DNA of 23,263 nt from JBGPEQ01 sp050180895 (GTDB lineage: Bacteria; Pseudomonadota; Alphaproteobacteria; Dongiales; Dongiaceae): the NCBI GenBank assembly GCA_050180895.1, contig JBFXDS010000024.1:1-23263 (forward strand), given 5' to 3'. Below the pieces are notes generated by a model. That model worked only from the letters and a program-made list of their open reading frames with translations, ran no database searches and was not told the origin of the DNA. The stretch's first letter is position 1, and each line of letters starts with the position of its first letter. Made by a program: the position numbers and the translations under genes. Shown here piece by piece: positions 15,921-23,263 of the stretch.

Positions 15921-16172
15921 GCCGGCGCGATCTGGGGTCGGAGTCAGGAGAGCCTGCCCGGCGGCGGACGGGCCGCTAACCATTCTCGAAGCGGCCAGGC
16001 GGCTCTTCTTGAAAAATCCGGCCGCGCCTCCTTAACCATAATCATGCCACGCTTTTCCCACAGAACCCGACGCCGTCTGCGCGCCATTGTGGTATAGTAT
16101 GTCCGCTGACGCGTCGCCCTGTCGGGTCGGCGCAGCGGCCAACGCACTGAAAATCCTGGGTGGAGGAAGATG

Positions 16173-17780
<1,608 letters not shown>

Positions 17781-17804
17781 GCAGGAAAAAAGGGAAACCA
17801 GGGA

Positions 17805-17886
17805 CGCGGATGAACGCAGATCGGAAGGGATGACGAGGATCGCCCTTGCGCGCTGAGCGCGACATCCTGTCTGCGTTCATCTGCGA
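17805..17886. repeat. Inverted repeat GATGAACGCAGA
   Basis: CGCGGATGAACGCAGA (17805-17820) and TCTGCGTTCATCTGCG (17871-17886) are inverted copies with one mismatch, separated by 50 bp. It lies just after pckA; the gap 17781-18070 contains only this and the next repeat. Confidence 0.65.
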
Positions 17887-17894
17887 CCAGTTGC

Positions 17895-17958
17895 CCCTCA
17901 CCCAGTTCATCCTACTCGGTAGAGTCCCCTCTCCCGCAAAAGCGGGAAAGGGTGAGGG
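17895..17958. repeat. Hairpin repeat, CTCCCGC/GCGGGA family (copy 2)
   Basis: Outer arms CCCTCACCC (17895 onward) and GGGTGAGGG (to 17958) enclose an inner stem CCCTCTCCCGC-AAAA-GCGGGAAAGGG (17927-17952, one mismatch). Same family as the element at 120-153. Confidence 0.7.
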
Positions 17959-18070
17959 TGTCTATCGCTTCACCCGGCTCGACGGCGCGCACCCGCGCCG
18001 CCGCCGCGCGCTGCTTCGGGCGTGTCGCGTGCAGCGGCGACTGCGTCTTCTCCCCGCTCCGTGGGGACCG

Positions 18071-18943
18071 CTACGGCAACGGCTCCTTGCCCCTGTAGGC
18101 CTCCGCCAGCTCGGCACGGAAGGCCGCCTCGCCGGCGAAGATCAGGCGGCTCTTCGCATCGGTGAGGCCGTGATAGCGCAGCTGGCTGGCGGTGGTGAAG
18201 ACGTTCGACGGCGGCAGATAGTGGGCGGCCCAATCGGTGATCGCCTTCTTCGATTCGGCCAGCGCCTCCGGCTTGAGGCGGTGGCCGGCGAAACCCGCCG
18301 ACAGGGCGAAGCGGTTAGGCGGCGTGCCCTTGATGGTGACGTTCCGGTGCTCCTTGATCCACTTTTGCCAGAAGTTCTGATCGTTGATGATGCGCCCGTA
18401 GTTGATTTCGCCGAAGCTGTCGAGCATCTTGGGCGCGCAGAACGTGTTGCAGTTGAAGAAAACCTGCAGCCGACTCAACGTATCGGCGCTCTTCCCGGTA
18501 TCGCAGGAGCGCACGTCGACCCGGTCGAGGCCCAGCGCCTGCACCTTGCGGATCAGCGCCTTCAGGTCTTTGAGGACGCCCGGCTTCAGCATCAGGATCT
18601 GCTCGGTGTTGGCGTCCGTCTCGCGGCCTTCCAGGTTCTGCCGGATCGCACGCAGGGCATCGGTCTCCAGGAAGACGTCGCGCGAGGTGTCGCCGACGTA
18701 GAAACGCAGCCCGCGGTTGTTGCCGTGGCAGACGATCAGCACGTTGCTGCCCGCCGCGGCATTGTCGGCGATGAGCTTGAGCAACTCGCTCAGAGTCTGG
18801 GACTTGAGCCGGATGTGCTTCGCGTCGGTCTGGAGCCAATTGGCGGCGCTGTCGGAGGGTGTCGGTTCAACTGGAAACAGGTTGTAGTACGGGCTCGCGG
18901 CGTTGGCGAGTGTCGGATCGAGGAAGAGCTTGGCCGTGGGCAT
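18071..18943 (-). CDS. Uncharacterised protein with caspase-like His-Gly/Cys motifs
   Basis: 290 residues, no signal peptide and no membrane segment. A hydrophobic strand ends in a His-Gly pair, 'NVLIVCHGNNRGLRFYVGD' (His73). A second strand ends in a Cys, 'LDRVDVRSCDTGKSADTL' (Cys147), followed by 'FCAPKMLDSFGEI'. His-Gly after one strand and Cys after the next, about 70 residues apart, is the layout of clan CD (caspase/CHAT/gingipain-like) peptidases; no specific family is recognised, so activity is inference. Residues 200-290 form a separate, mostly helical tail. The protein at 20297-20911 shares the motif order. The start at 18943 is supported by the lack of a better ATG; GAGG lies 10-14 bp upstream and is weak. 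Confidence 0.8.
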   Translation of the reverse strand: MPTAKLFLDPTLANAASPYYNLFPVEPTPSDSAANWLQTDAKHIRLKSQTLSELLKLIADNAAAGSNVLIVCHGNNRGLRFYVGDTSRDVFLETDALRAIRQNLEGRETDANTEQILMLKPGVLKDLKALIRKVQALGLDRVDVRSCDTGKSADTLSRLQVFFNCNTFCAPKMLDSFGEINYGRIINDQNFWQKWIKEHRNVTIKGTPPNRFALSAGFAGHRLKPEALAESKKAITDWAAHYLPPSNVFTTASQLRYHGLTDAKSRLIFAGEAAFRAELAEAYRGKEPLP

Positions 18944-19059
18944 GATCGTGGCCTCGTTGCGGAGATATCTGACGTCTAGCGGCCACAGTCGCAGCCGGGA
19001 TCATGCGGCGGCCGGACGCTCGAGGGGCCGATCCTGCCCGAACGGCTGGCTGGGCTTCT

Positions 19060-19073
19060 GTGACCGCGGTCAC
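19060..19073. promoter_or_regulatory. 14-bp perfect palindrome upstream of the caspase-like gene
   Basis: GTGACCGCGGTCAC lies 117 bp upstream of the 18943 start, in the 201-bp gap after the DJ-1/PfpI gene. It is a possible repressor site for the minus-strand gene. No regulator is identified. Confidence 0.3.
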
Positions 19074-19144
19074 GTCGCCGCTTGCGGCCACCTTGTCCGA
19101 GCCGTGCCCGCCATCGCTTCTTCCCCATCCGCAGGGAGGATTTC

Positions 19145-19804
19145 CTATCGCTTCGCCCGTCTCGGCTCGCTGATCCGCGCCGCCGCCGCGCGCTGCTTCG
19201 GCCGCGCCGCCATCATCGTGGCGCCGTGGCGGATCTCCGTGCCCAGCACCTCCAGGCAGAGCCGCATGAAGGCGGCGAGGCCCGGCCAGCCCTTGGCGGT
19301 CACCATGTTGCCGTCGCGCGTCGCGCCTTCCGGCGGCACGTCCACATAGATGCCGCGCGCGAGGCGCACCTCCGGCTCGCAATACTGCAGCGCCGCCACC
19401 TTGCGGCCGTCGATGACCTCGGCCGCCATCAGCACCTGGACGCCGTGGCAGATGCTGAAGATCGGCTTGCCCGCGGCGTGGAACTCGCGGATCAGCTCGA
19501 TCACCCGCGGGTAGATGCGGATATATTCCGGCCCGCGCCCGCCGGCGACGTAGACGGCGTCGTAGTCCTTCTCGCGCGCCTCCTTGAACGTCTTGTTGAG
19601 CGCGAAGAAGTGGCCGAGCTTCTCGGTATAGGTCTGGTCGCCCTCGAAGTCGTGCAGGCTGGTCTTGATGACGTCGCCTTTCTTCTTGTCCGGGCAGACT
19701 ACGTGGACCGTGTGGCCCACCGCCTCCATCGCCTGCTGAAAGACGAAGATCTCGTACTCCTCGCTGAACTCGCCGACCAGCATCAGGATCTTCTTGCCGG
19801 GCAT
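19145..19804 (-). CDS. DJ-1/PfpI-family protein (glutamine amidotransferase-like)
   Basis: 219 residues. The nucleophile-elbow motif 'IFSICHGVQVLMAAE' gives Cys119-His120, and the conserved acidic residues are in 'LVGEFSEEYE' (Glu12-Glu18). 'YDAVYVAGGRGPEYIR' is the strand-loop before the elbow. Members include PfpI-type proteases/chaperones and aldehyde deglycases, and the exact role here is open. A basic, probably disordered tail (after about 200) extends beyond the fold. ATG 19804 is chosen because GGGAGGA lies 4-5 bp upstream and 'KKILMLVGEF' is the typical first strand; an upstream extension to 19867 lacks support. It is divergent from the GFA gene at 19885. Confidence 0.88.
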   Translation of the reverse strand: MPGKKILMLVGEFSEEYEIFVFQQAMEAVGHTVHVVCPDKKKGDVIKTSLHDFEGDQTYTEKLGHFFALNKTFKEAREKDYDAVYVAGGRGPEYIRIYPRVIELIREFHAAGKPIFSICHGVQVLMAAEVIDGRKVAALQYCEPEVRLARGIYVDVPPEGATRDGNMVTAKGWPGLAAFMRLCLEVLGTEIRHGATMMAARPKQRAAAARISEPRRAKR

Positions 19805-19884
19805 TCCGTCCTCCCTCGTTCGCGTGCTGCCGTCCATGGTAGCATCTCCGCTTCGACGGACGCGCACAAGGGGGAGGACGAGCC

Positions 19885-20292
19885 ATGATGCGCACCGCCG
19901 CCTGTTCCTGCGGCCAGCTCACCGTCGCCGTGACCGGCGCGCCGGACTACGTCGCCGCCTGCTCCTGCCTGGAATGCCAGAAGAGCACGGGCAGCGTGTT
20001 CGGCGTCTCCACCTACTGGCCGAAGTCCGCGGTCGTCGCCATCGCGGGCGCCAGCACCTGTTGGCGCCGCACCTCCTGGCGGGGACGCTGGCTCGACAGC
20101 TATTTCTGCCCGGTCTGCGGCAGCACGCTCTACTGGTACGCCGAGTCCGCGCCCGACTCGATCGGCATCTCCGCCGGAAACTTCGCCGATCCCGCCTTCC
20201 CCGCCCCGCAATACGCCGTGTGGTGCGAGAGCAAGCACCCCTGGGTCCGGTTCCCCGAGGGCTGCCGGCAGCATCCGCGCCAGTCGGGCTGA
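19885..20292 (+). CDS. GFA-family (glutathione-dependent formaldehyde-activating-like) zinc protein
   Basis: 135 residues with the cysteine pattern of the GFA fold: CSCG (Cys7, Cys9), CSCLEC (Cys26, Cys28, Cys31) and FCPVCGS (Cys75, Cys78), which bind two zinc ions. 'GISAGNFADPAFP' is the usual C-terminal segment. The founding Paracoccus enzyme was described as forming S-hydroxymethylglutathione; most homologues, including this one, have no tested activity. GGGGAGGA lies about 7 bp before ATG 19885. The 3' end is only 4 bp from the convergent stop of the next gene. Confidence 0.9.
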   Translation: MMRTAACSCGQLTVAVTGAPDYVAACSCLECQKSTGSVFGVSTYWPKSAVVAIAGASTCWRRTSWRGRWLDSYFCPVCGSTLYWYAESAPDSIGISAGNFADPAFPAPQYAVWCESKHPWVRFPEGCRQHPRQSG

Positions 20293-20296
20293 CCGG

Positions 20297-20911
20297 TCAG
20301 CCGTTCCAGGGCGTGCCGCCCGGCAGCTCGTTCTTCCCGCGGCCGACCATGTCCTTGACCATGTCGCCGACCCCGCCGCGGCAGAAGCAGCAGCGGATGT
20401 CCGCGTACTTGTAGCCGTTCTGCCACAGCGCCTTGATCACCTCGGACAGCGTCGGATCGGCCCAGCCGGCGCGGTTCCGGATGGTGACGATGTCGTTCTT
20501 GCCGGCCACCTCCGGCGTCGTGTCGAGATACCCCTTCACATGGTCATAGGACACATGGTCGTAGCGGCCGACATTCAATCCGCCATGCGCCTTGTGCTGC
20601 TTCGACAGCACGTAGTCCGGGCACTTCTTGGGGGCGTAGACCAGCTCCACGTCCTTCACCTTCCGGCGGGCGATGTCGTCGACCGCGTCGACATAGTAGA
20701 CGCCGTTGGCCACCTGCTCGCCCGCGATCAGGAAGGCGCCGCGGCTGACGTAGAAGCGGACGTTGACGCCCTGCGGCAGGTCGAAGTGCGGCTTGGTGAT
20801 CGCCGGGCGGCCGTGGCAGTCGATGACGCAGTTGGGCACCTTGCCCCAGCCGGGCCCGGCGCTCGCCGTGAACACGTAGATGGAATGCCCCACCGCTTCC
20901 TGCCGCGCCAT
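20297..20911 (-). CDS. Uncharacterised protein with His-Gly/Cys motifs, possible relative of the 18071-18943 product
   Basis: 204 residues, soluble by appearance. 'PNCVIDCHGRPAITK' (His33) is followed by 'LPQGVNVRFYVSRGAF', and near the C-terminus 'YKYADIRCCFCRGGVGDM' (Cys174, Cys175, Cys177). The order Cys-His-Gly, Arg-Phe-Tyr-Val, Asp-Ile-Arg-x-Cys is shared with the 290-residue protein encoded 1.4 kb downstream. The first half also resembles, from memory, the putative-adhesin 'Stv' type domain; this was not searched. Four cysteines cluster in the second motif and its surroundings, so metal binding is an alternative to catalysis. The start at 20911 is preceded by GAGGGGG; an extension to 21022 is less likely. 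Confidence 0.78.
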   Translation of the reverse strand: MARQEAVGHSIYVFTASAGPGWGKVPNCVIDCHGRPAITKPHFDLPQGVNVRFYVSRGAFLIAGEQVANGVYYVDAVDDIARRKVKDVELVYAPKKCPDYVLSKQHKAHGGLNVGRYDHVSYDHVKGYLDTTPEVAGKNDIVTIRNRAGWADPTLSEVIKALWQNGYKYADIRCCFCRGGVGDMVKDMVGRGKNELPGGTPWNG

Positions 20912-21051
20912 CGCTGCCCCCTCGCTTCCCTTGTCGACGCCGCCCCGCTGGGAAACGGCGCCGGAACGCGGCGTCGAGCCGCCGCAGGGGACAGGGTAGC
21001 CGCCGGTGCGCGGCGCCGGCAATAGGCGTAACGGAACCTGGCTTGGCCGGC

Positions 21052-21393
21052 TCAGTCGGCGACCGCCAGCTCGACCGCCGCGTTGACGACGCAGATGTTG
21101 CCGCCGTCGCCTTGTCCGTTCGGCACGAGCAGGCCGCCCGGAGCGACCTCGACCGTCGCCCGGCCGTGCGGCAGCGCCGCGCGCACGGCCGCTTCATCGA
21201 GCGTGCCCGCGGCCGGCGGCGCGCCCAGCCGCACGAGGATATCCAAGCGCTTGCCGCCGCCAAGGAAGGCGCGCAGCCCCGGCGCGTAGATGCGGCCGAT
21301 GGCGTCGCGCACCGCCTTCACCGCCGCCTTGGTCACGTCCTGCCCCTGCAGGTCCACGCCCATGCCGAGCTCGATCAGGATGACTTGCCGCAT
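21052..21393 (-). CDS. Lin0512-family protein
   Basis: 113 residues. The start 'MRQVILIELGMGVDLQGQDV' with 'TKAAVKAVRDAI' and the C-terminal 'GDGGNICVVNAAVELAV' fit the Lin0512 family, a small conserved protein of unknown role found in bacteria and fungi. It should be cytoplasmic; no catalytic motif is known. GGAGGGG lies a few bases before ATG 21393. It is preceded by the cyclase gene (139-bp gap) and followed by the 20297-20911 gene (140-bp gap), all on the same strand, so co-transcription is possible but not tight. Confidence 0.85.
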   Translation of the reverse strand: MRQVILIELGMGVDLQGQDVTKAAVKAVRDAIGRIYAPGLRAFLGGGKRLDILVRLGAPPAAGTLDEAAVRAALPHGRATVEVAPGGLLVPNGQGDGGNICVVNAAVELAVAD

Positions 21394-21532
21394 CGCCCCT
21401 CCCCTCGTCGTTGTGCCGCCGCCCCTGCTCACGACATTCGCCGTCGCCGCGACGGCCGCGCGCGACGCATTCTTAGCACGCGGAGACGCGACGGCGTGCA
21501 TCAAACATCCGGCTTGCCGACCGGCGCGACCC

Positions 21533-22858
21533 TCACATGCGATCGATCTGGCCCTCGGCCGGGCTGTCGCGATACAGCAGGATCACCGCCTCGGCGTCGC
21601 TGAGGTCGCGCACGCGGCTGCGCTTGATGATCGGCGCCGCCGGCGGCTTGTCCACGGTCGCCGGCCGGAACACGGCGATGGGCGCGTTGACGCCGCGCAG
21701 CGATTCGCGGCCGAGCGCCGCCCAGTCGCCGCCGCAATAGCCGGTGAACTCCTCCGAGGCGACGATCGGCGTGGCGAACTTCTTGGTCAGCGTCTCCAGC
21801 CGCGCCACCTCGTTGACCGCCGCGCCGAACACCGAGAAGGCCAGCCGCTCCGCCAGCCCGACATTGCCGAACATGACGTTGCCGATATGCAGGCCGAGGC
21901 CGTAGCCGAGCAGCGGCTCGCCCGCCGCCGCGCGCTGCCGATTGGTCTCGGCCATCCGGTGCGTCGCCTCGAGCGCCGCCGAGAGCGCCAGCTTGCACGC
22001 CTCGCTCGAGTCCTTCTGGTTGCGGCCGCAGGGGAAGACGGCGAGGAAGCCGTCGCCGATGAAGCTGAGGATCTCGCCGCCGGCGTCGGCCACCGCACCG
22101 GCCGTGGCGTCGAAGAAGGCGTTGAGGTTGTCGATGTAGGTCTGCCGGCCGGTCTCCGCCATCCCCGTCGAGTTGCGCAGGTCGCCCCAGACGATGGCGG
22201 CGCGCGTCGTCTCGCCGTCGCCGCGCTTGATCTGGCCGGAGAGCACGCGCTCGCCGGCCTGGGCGCCGAGATAGGTGGAGAGCGCGCTCTTCGCCACGCC
22301 CGAGCGCGCCGCCATCTTGCAGGCCACCGCCAGCGTGTCCTGGATGCCCAGCAGCGCCTCGATCTCGCCGTCGGTGAAGCCGCCGCGCTGGTCGGTCGCC
22401 CAGGAGCCGAGCATGCCCTGCCCCTTGTCCAGCTCGAAGCTGCTGGTGAAGGCGAGGTAGTCGGTCAGCCCCTCCTGGCGCAGGTCGTCGAAGATGGGAA
22501 ACTCGGCCGCGCCGCCCATGTCGAGCCGGCGGCGCAGATGGTCGAGGCTGTGGCGCTTCAGGTGATAGTAGGGGCTCTTCAGCCAGCGGTCGGGCGTCGT
22601 GTTGCCGGGCGTGTGCCGGTAGGCGTCGACCTGCAGCCCCTGCCCGCGCCGCCAAGTGAAGCCGATAGCGCGATAGAGCGGATGCAGCATGGAGAAGGAG
22701 AGCTGCGCCCGCGCGATCGGCACGCCCGCCGCATGCAGCCGCTCGCAGCAGCCGCGCACGACCGTTTCGAGATCGGCGTCCTTCAGCGCCTGCGCCATCA
22801 GCCACTCGGCCGCGCGCTCGACCAGTGCGCGCGACGCCGCGCTCGCGGTTTCGCCCAT
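21533..22858 (-). CDS. Class III adenylate/guanylate cyclase-domain protein with non-canonical substrate residues
   Basis: 441 residues. The C-terminal catalytic domain (about 218-370) keeps both metal-binding aspartates (Asp226 in 'IVWGDLRNST', Asp269 in 'SFIGDGFLAVFP') and the transition-state pair Asn349/Arg353 ('VNEVARLE'). The positions that normally choose the base are changed: Ser265 replaces Lys, and Ala340 replaces Asp ('RLAFSVFG'). Residues 1-210 form a soluble N-terminal sensor-like region ('FTDGEIEALLGIQDTLAV' resembles helices near GAF-linked cyclases), with no membrane segment. It may make another nucleotide, bind without catalysis, or be impaired. The start at 22858 gives the full N-terminus. 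It is the first gene of the minus-strand group. Confidence 0.9.
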   Translation of the reverse strand: MGETASAASRALVERAAEWLMAQALKDADLETVVRGCCERLHAAGVPIARAQLSFSMLHPLYRAIGFTWRRGQGLQVDAYRHTPGNTTPDRWLKSPYYHLKRHSLDHLRRRLDMGGAAEFPIFDDLRQEGLTDYLAFTSSFELDKGQGMLGSWATDQRGGFTDGEIEALLGIQDTLAVACKMAARSGVAKSALSTYLGAQAGERVLSGQIKRGDGETTRAAIVWGDLRNSTGMAETGRQTYIDNLNAFFDATAGAVADAGGEILSFIGDGFLAVFPCGRNQKDSSEACKLALSAALEATHRMAETNRQRAAAGEPLLGYGLGLHIGNVMFGNVGLAERLAFSVFGAAVNEVARLETLTKKFATPIVASEEFTGYCGGDWAALGRESLRGVNAPIAVFRPATVDKPPAAPIIKRSRVRDLSDAEAVILLYRDSPAEGQIDRM

Positions 22859-22993
22859 GTAACCTCCGCCCGGAAGAATTGAGGTGCCGACCTTATCTAG
22901 GCACGGCCCGGCGGATCATCAACGCCGCCCGCCCGCACCCTCCTGACATCACGCTGTCAGCAGGATGTCTTGCATGAGCGTGGGGCCAGGCGC

Positions 22994-23080
22994 CGTGCGT
23001 CCTTCGACAAGCTCAGGAAGAGGAGCGTTCTTCGTGCCACCAAGATTTTTTCTCTTCCTGAGCTTGTCGAAGGACGCACG
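22994..23080. repeat. Dispersed palindromic repeat (copy 4)
   Basis: CGTGCGTCCTTCGACAAGCT at 22994 pairs with AGCTTGTCGAAGGACGCACG ending at 23080; the perfect arms make this the most symmetric copy. The centre CAGGAAGAGG...TTCCTG differs from the other copies (GGATGAGG), yet the change is compensated on both sides. The stretch 22859-23263 holds this and the next repeat and no gene. Confidence 0.9.
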
Positions 23081-23108
23081 GCGGACATGCCGGCTGGCAG
23101 GGCAAGGT

Positions 23109-23234
23109 TTGCACGCGGAGCCGCGGAGGACACCGAGTCTCCGGCATGCATGCCGATACCTGCAAGCCCTGTGGGATGGCCTTCCTGGCGTGCAAAGGTC
23201 GGCGACCTCCGCGTCTCCGCGTCTCCGCGTGCAA
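23109..23234. repeat. 126-bp inverted-repeat element with triple CTCCGCGT
   Basis: TTGCACGCGGAG (23109-23120) and CTCCGCGTGCAA (23223-23234) are perfect inverted ends. The right end carries three tandem CTCCGCGT units (23207-23230), and the interior holds the palindrome GGCATGCATGCC (23143-23154). There is no coding potential. It could be another miniature element; no target duplication is evident. Confidence 0.6.
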
Positions 23235-23263
23235 GATTCGCCTCCCCTGGCCGGCGCCCACCG

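Noticed and set aside
17846..18979. 377-codon plus-strand frame opposite the caspase-like gene
   Set aside because: Its translation is Arg/Leu/Val/Asp-rich with no motif, while the minus strand has ordered strands, a His-Gly and an Arg-Ser-Cys motif and balanced composition.

Overview
The window is G+C-rich chromosomal DNA, most probably from an alphaproteobacterium. The main pointers are a DUF1476 gene (F1-ATPase inhibitor zeta subunit, an alphaproteobacterial hallmark) beside the purine genes, the separate purC-purS-purQ arrangement, and many copies of short palindromic intergenic repeats of a kind common in that class. No rRNA, tRNA or CRISPR array was seen.

Layout. 1-153: probable 5' tip of a transposase gene running off the window, then a hairpin repeat. 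164-2131 (-): Old Yellow Enzyme/trimethylamine-dehydrogenase-type flavin oxidoreductase. 2317-2525 (+): frameshifted VapB-type antitoxin relic. 2558-7361: sugar/polyol-type ABC importer, with the ATPase gene (-) divergent from binding protein and two permeases (+). 7433-8133 (+): MntA-HepT toxin-antitoxin pair. 8209-9245: cupin (-) and a histidine-rich membrane protein (+). 9454-15920: purine synthesis genes purB, purC, purS and purQ, interrupted by a TolC-like outer-membrane channel gene (-), the ATPase zeta subunit (-) and an NRDE/TANGO2 protein (+). 16173-17780 (+): ATP-dependent PEP carboxykinase. 18071-22858: mostly minus-strand accessory genes, comprising two uncharacterised His-Gly/Cys-motif proteins, a DJ-1/PfpI protein, a Lin0512 protein and a class III cyclase homologue with altered substrate-selecting residues; one plus-strand GFA-family gene lies among them. 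22859-23263: repeats only.

How the genes work together. PurC, PurS and PurQ act in de novo IMP synthesis. PurB acts there and again in AMP synthesis. No purL follows purQ, so the PurL subunit that PurS and PurQ need must lie elsewhere. The ABC genes form one complete importer. MntA and HepT form one toxin-antitoxin module.

The most novel material is the pair of proteins at 18071-18943 and 20297-20911. Both have a hydrophobic strand ending in Cys-His-Gly, an Arg-Phe-Tyr-Val strand, and a later Asp-[Ile/Val]-Arg-x-Cys motif, the layout expected of a His/Cys dyad in a caspase-like (clan CD) fold. Next in interest are a 103-bp miniature inverted-repeat element inserted with a target duplication into a dispersed repeat, a perfect palindrome centred on the likely purC -10 box, and the cyclase homologue lacking its usual Lys/Asp pair.
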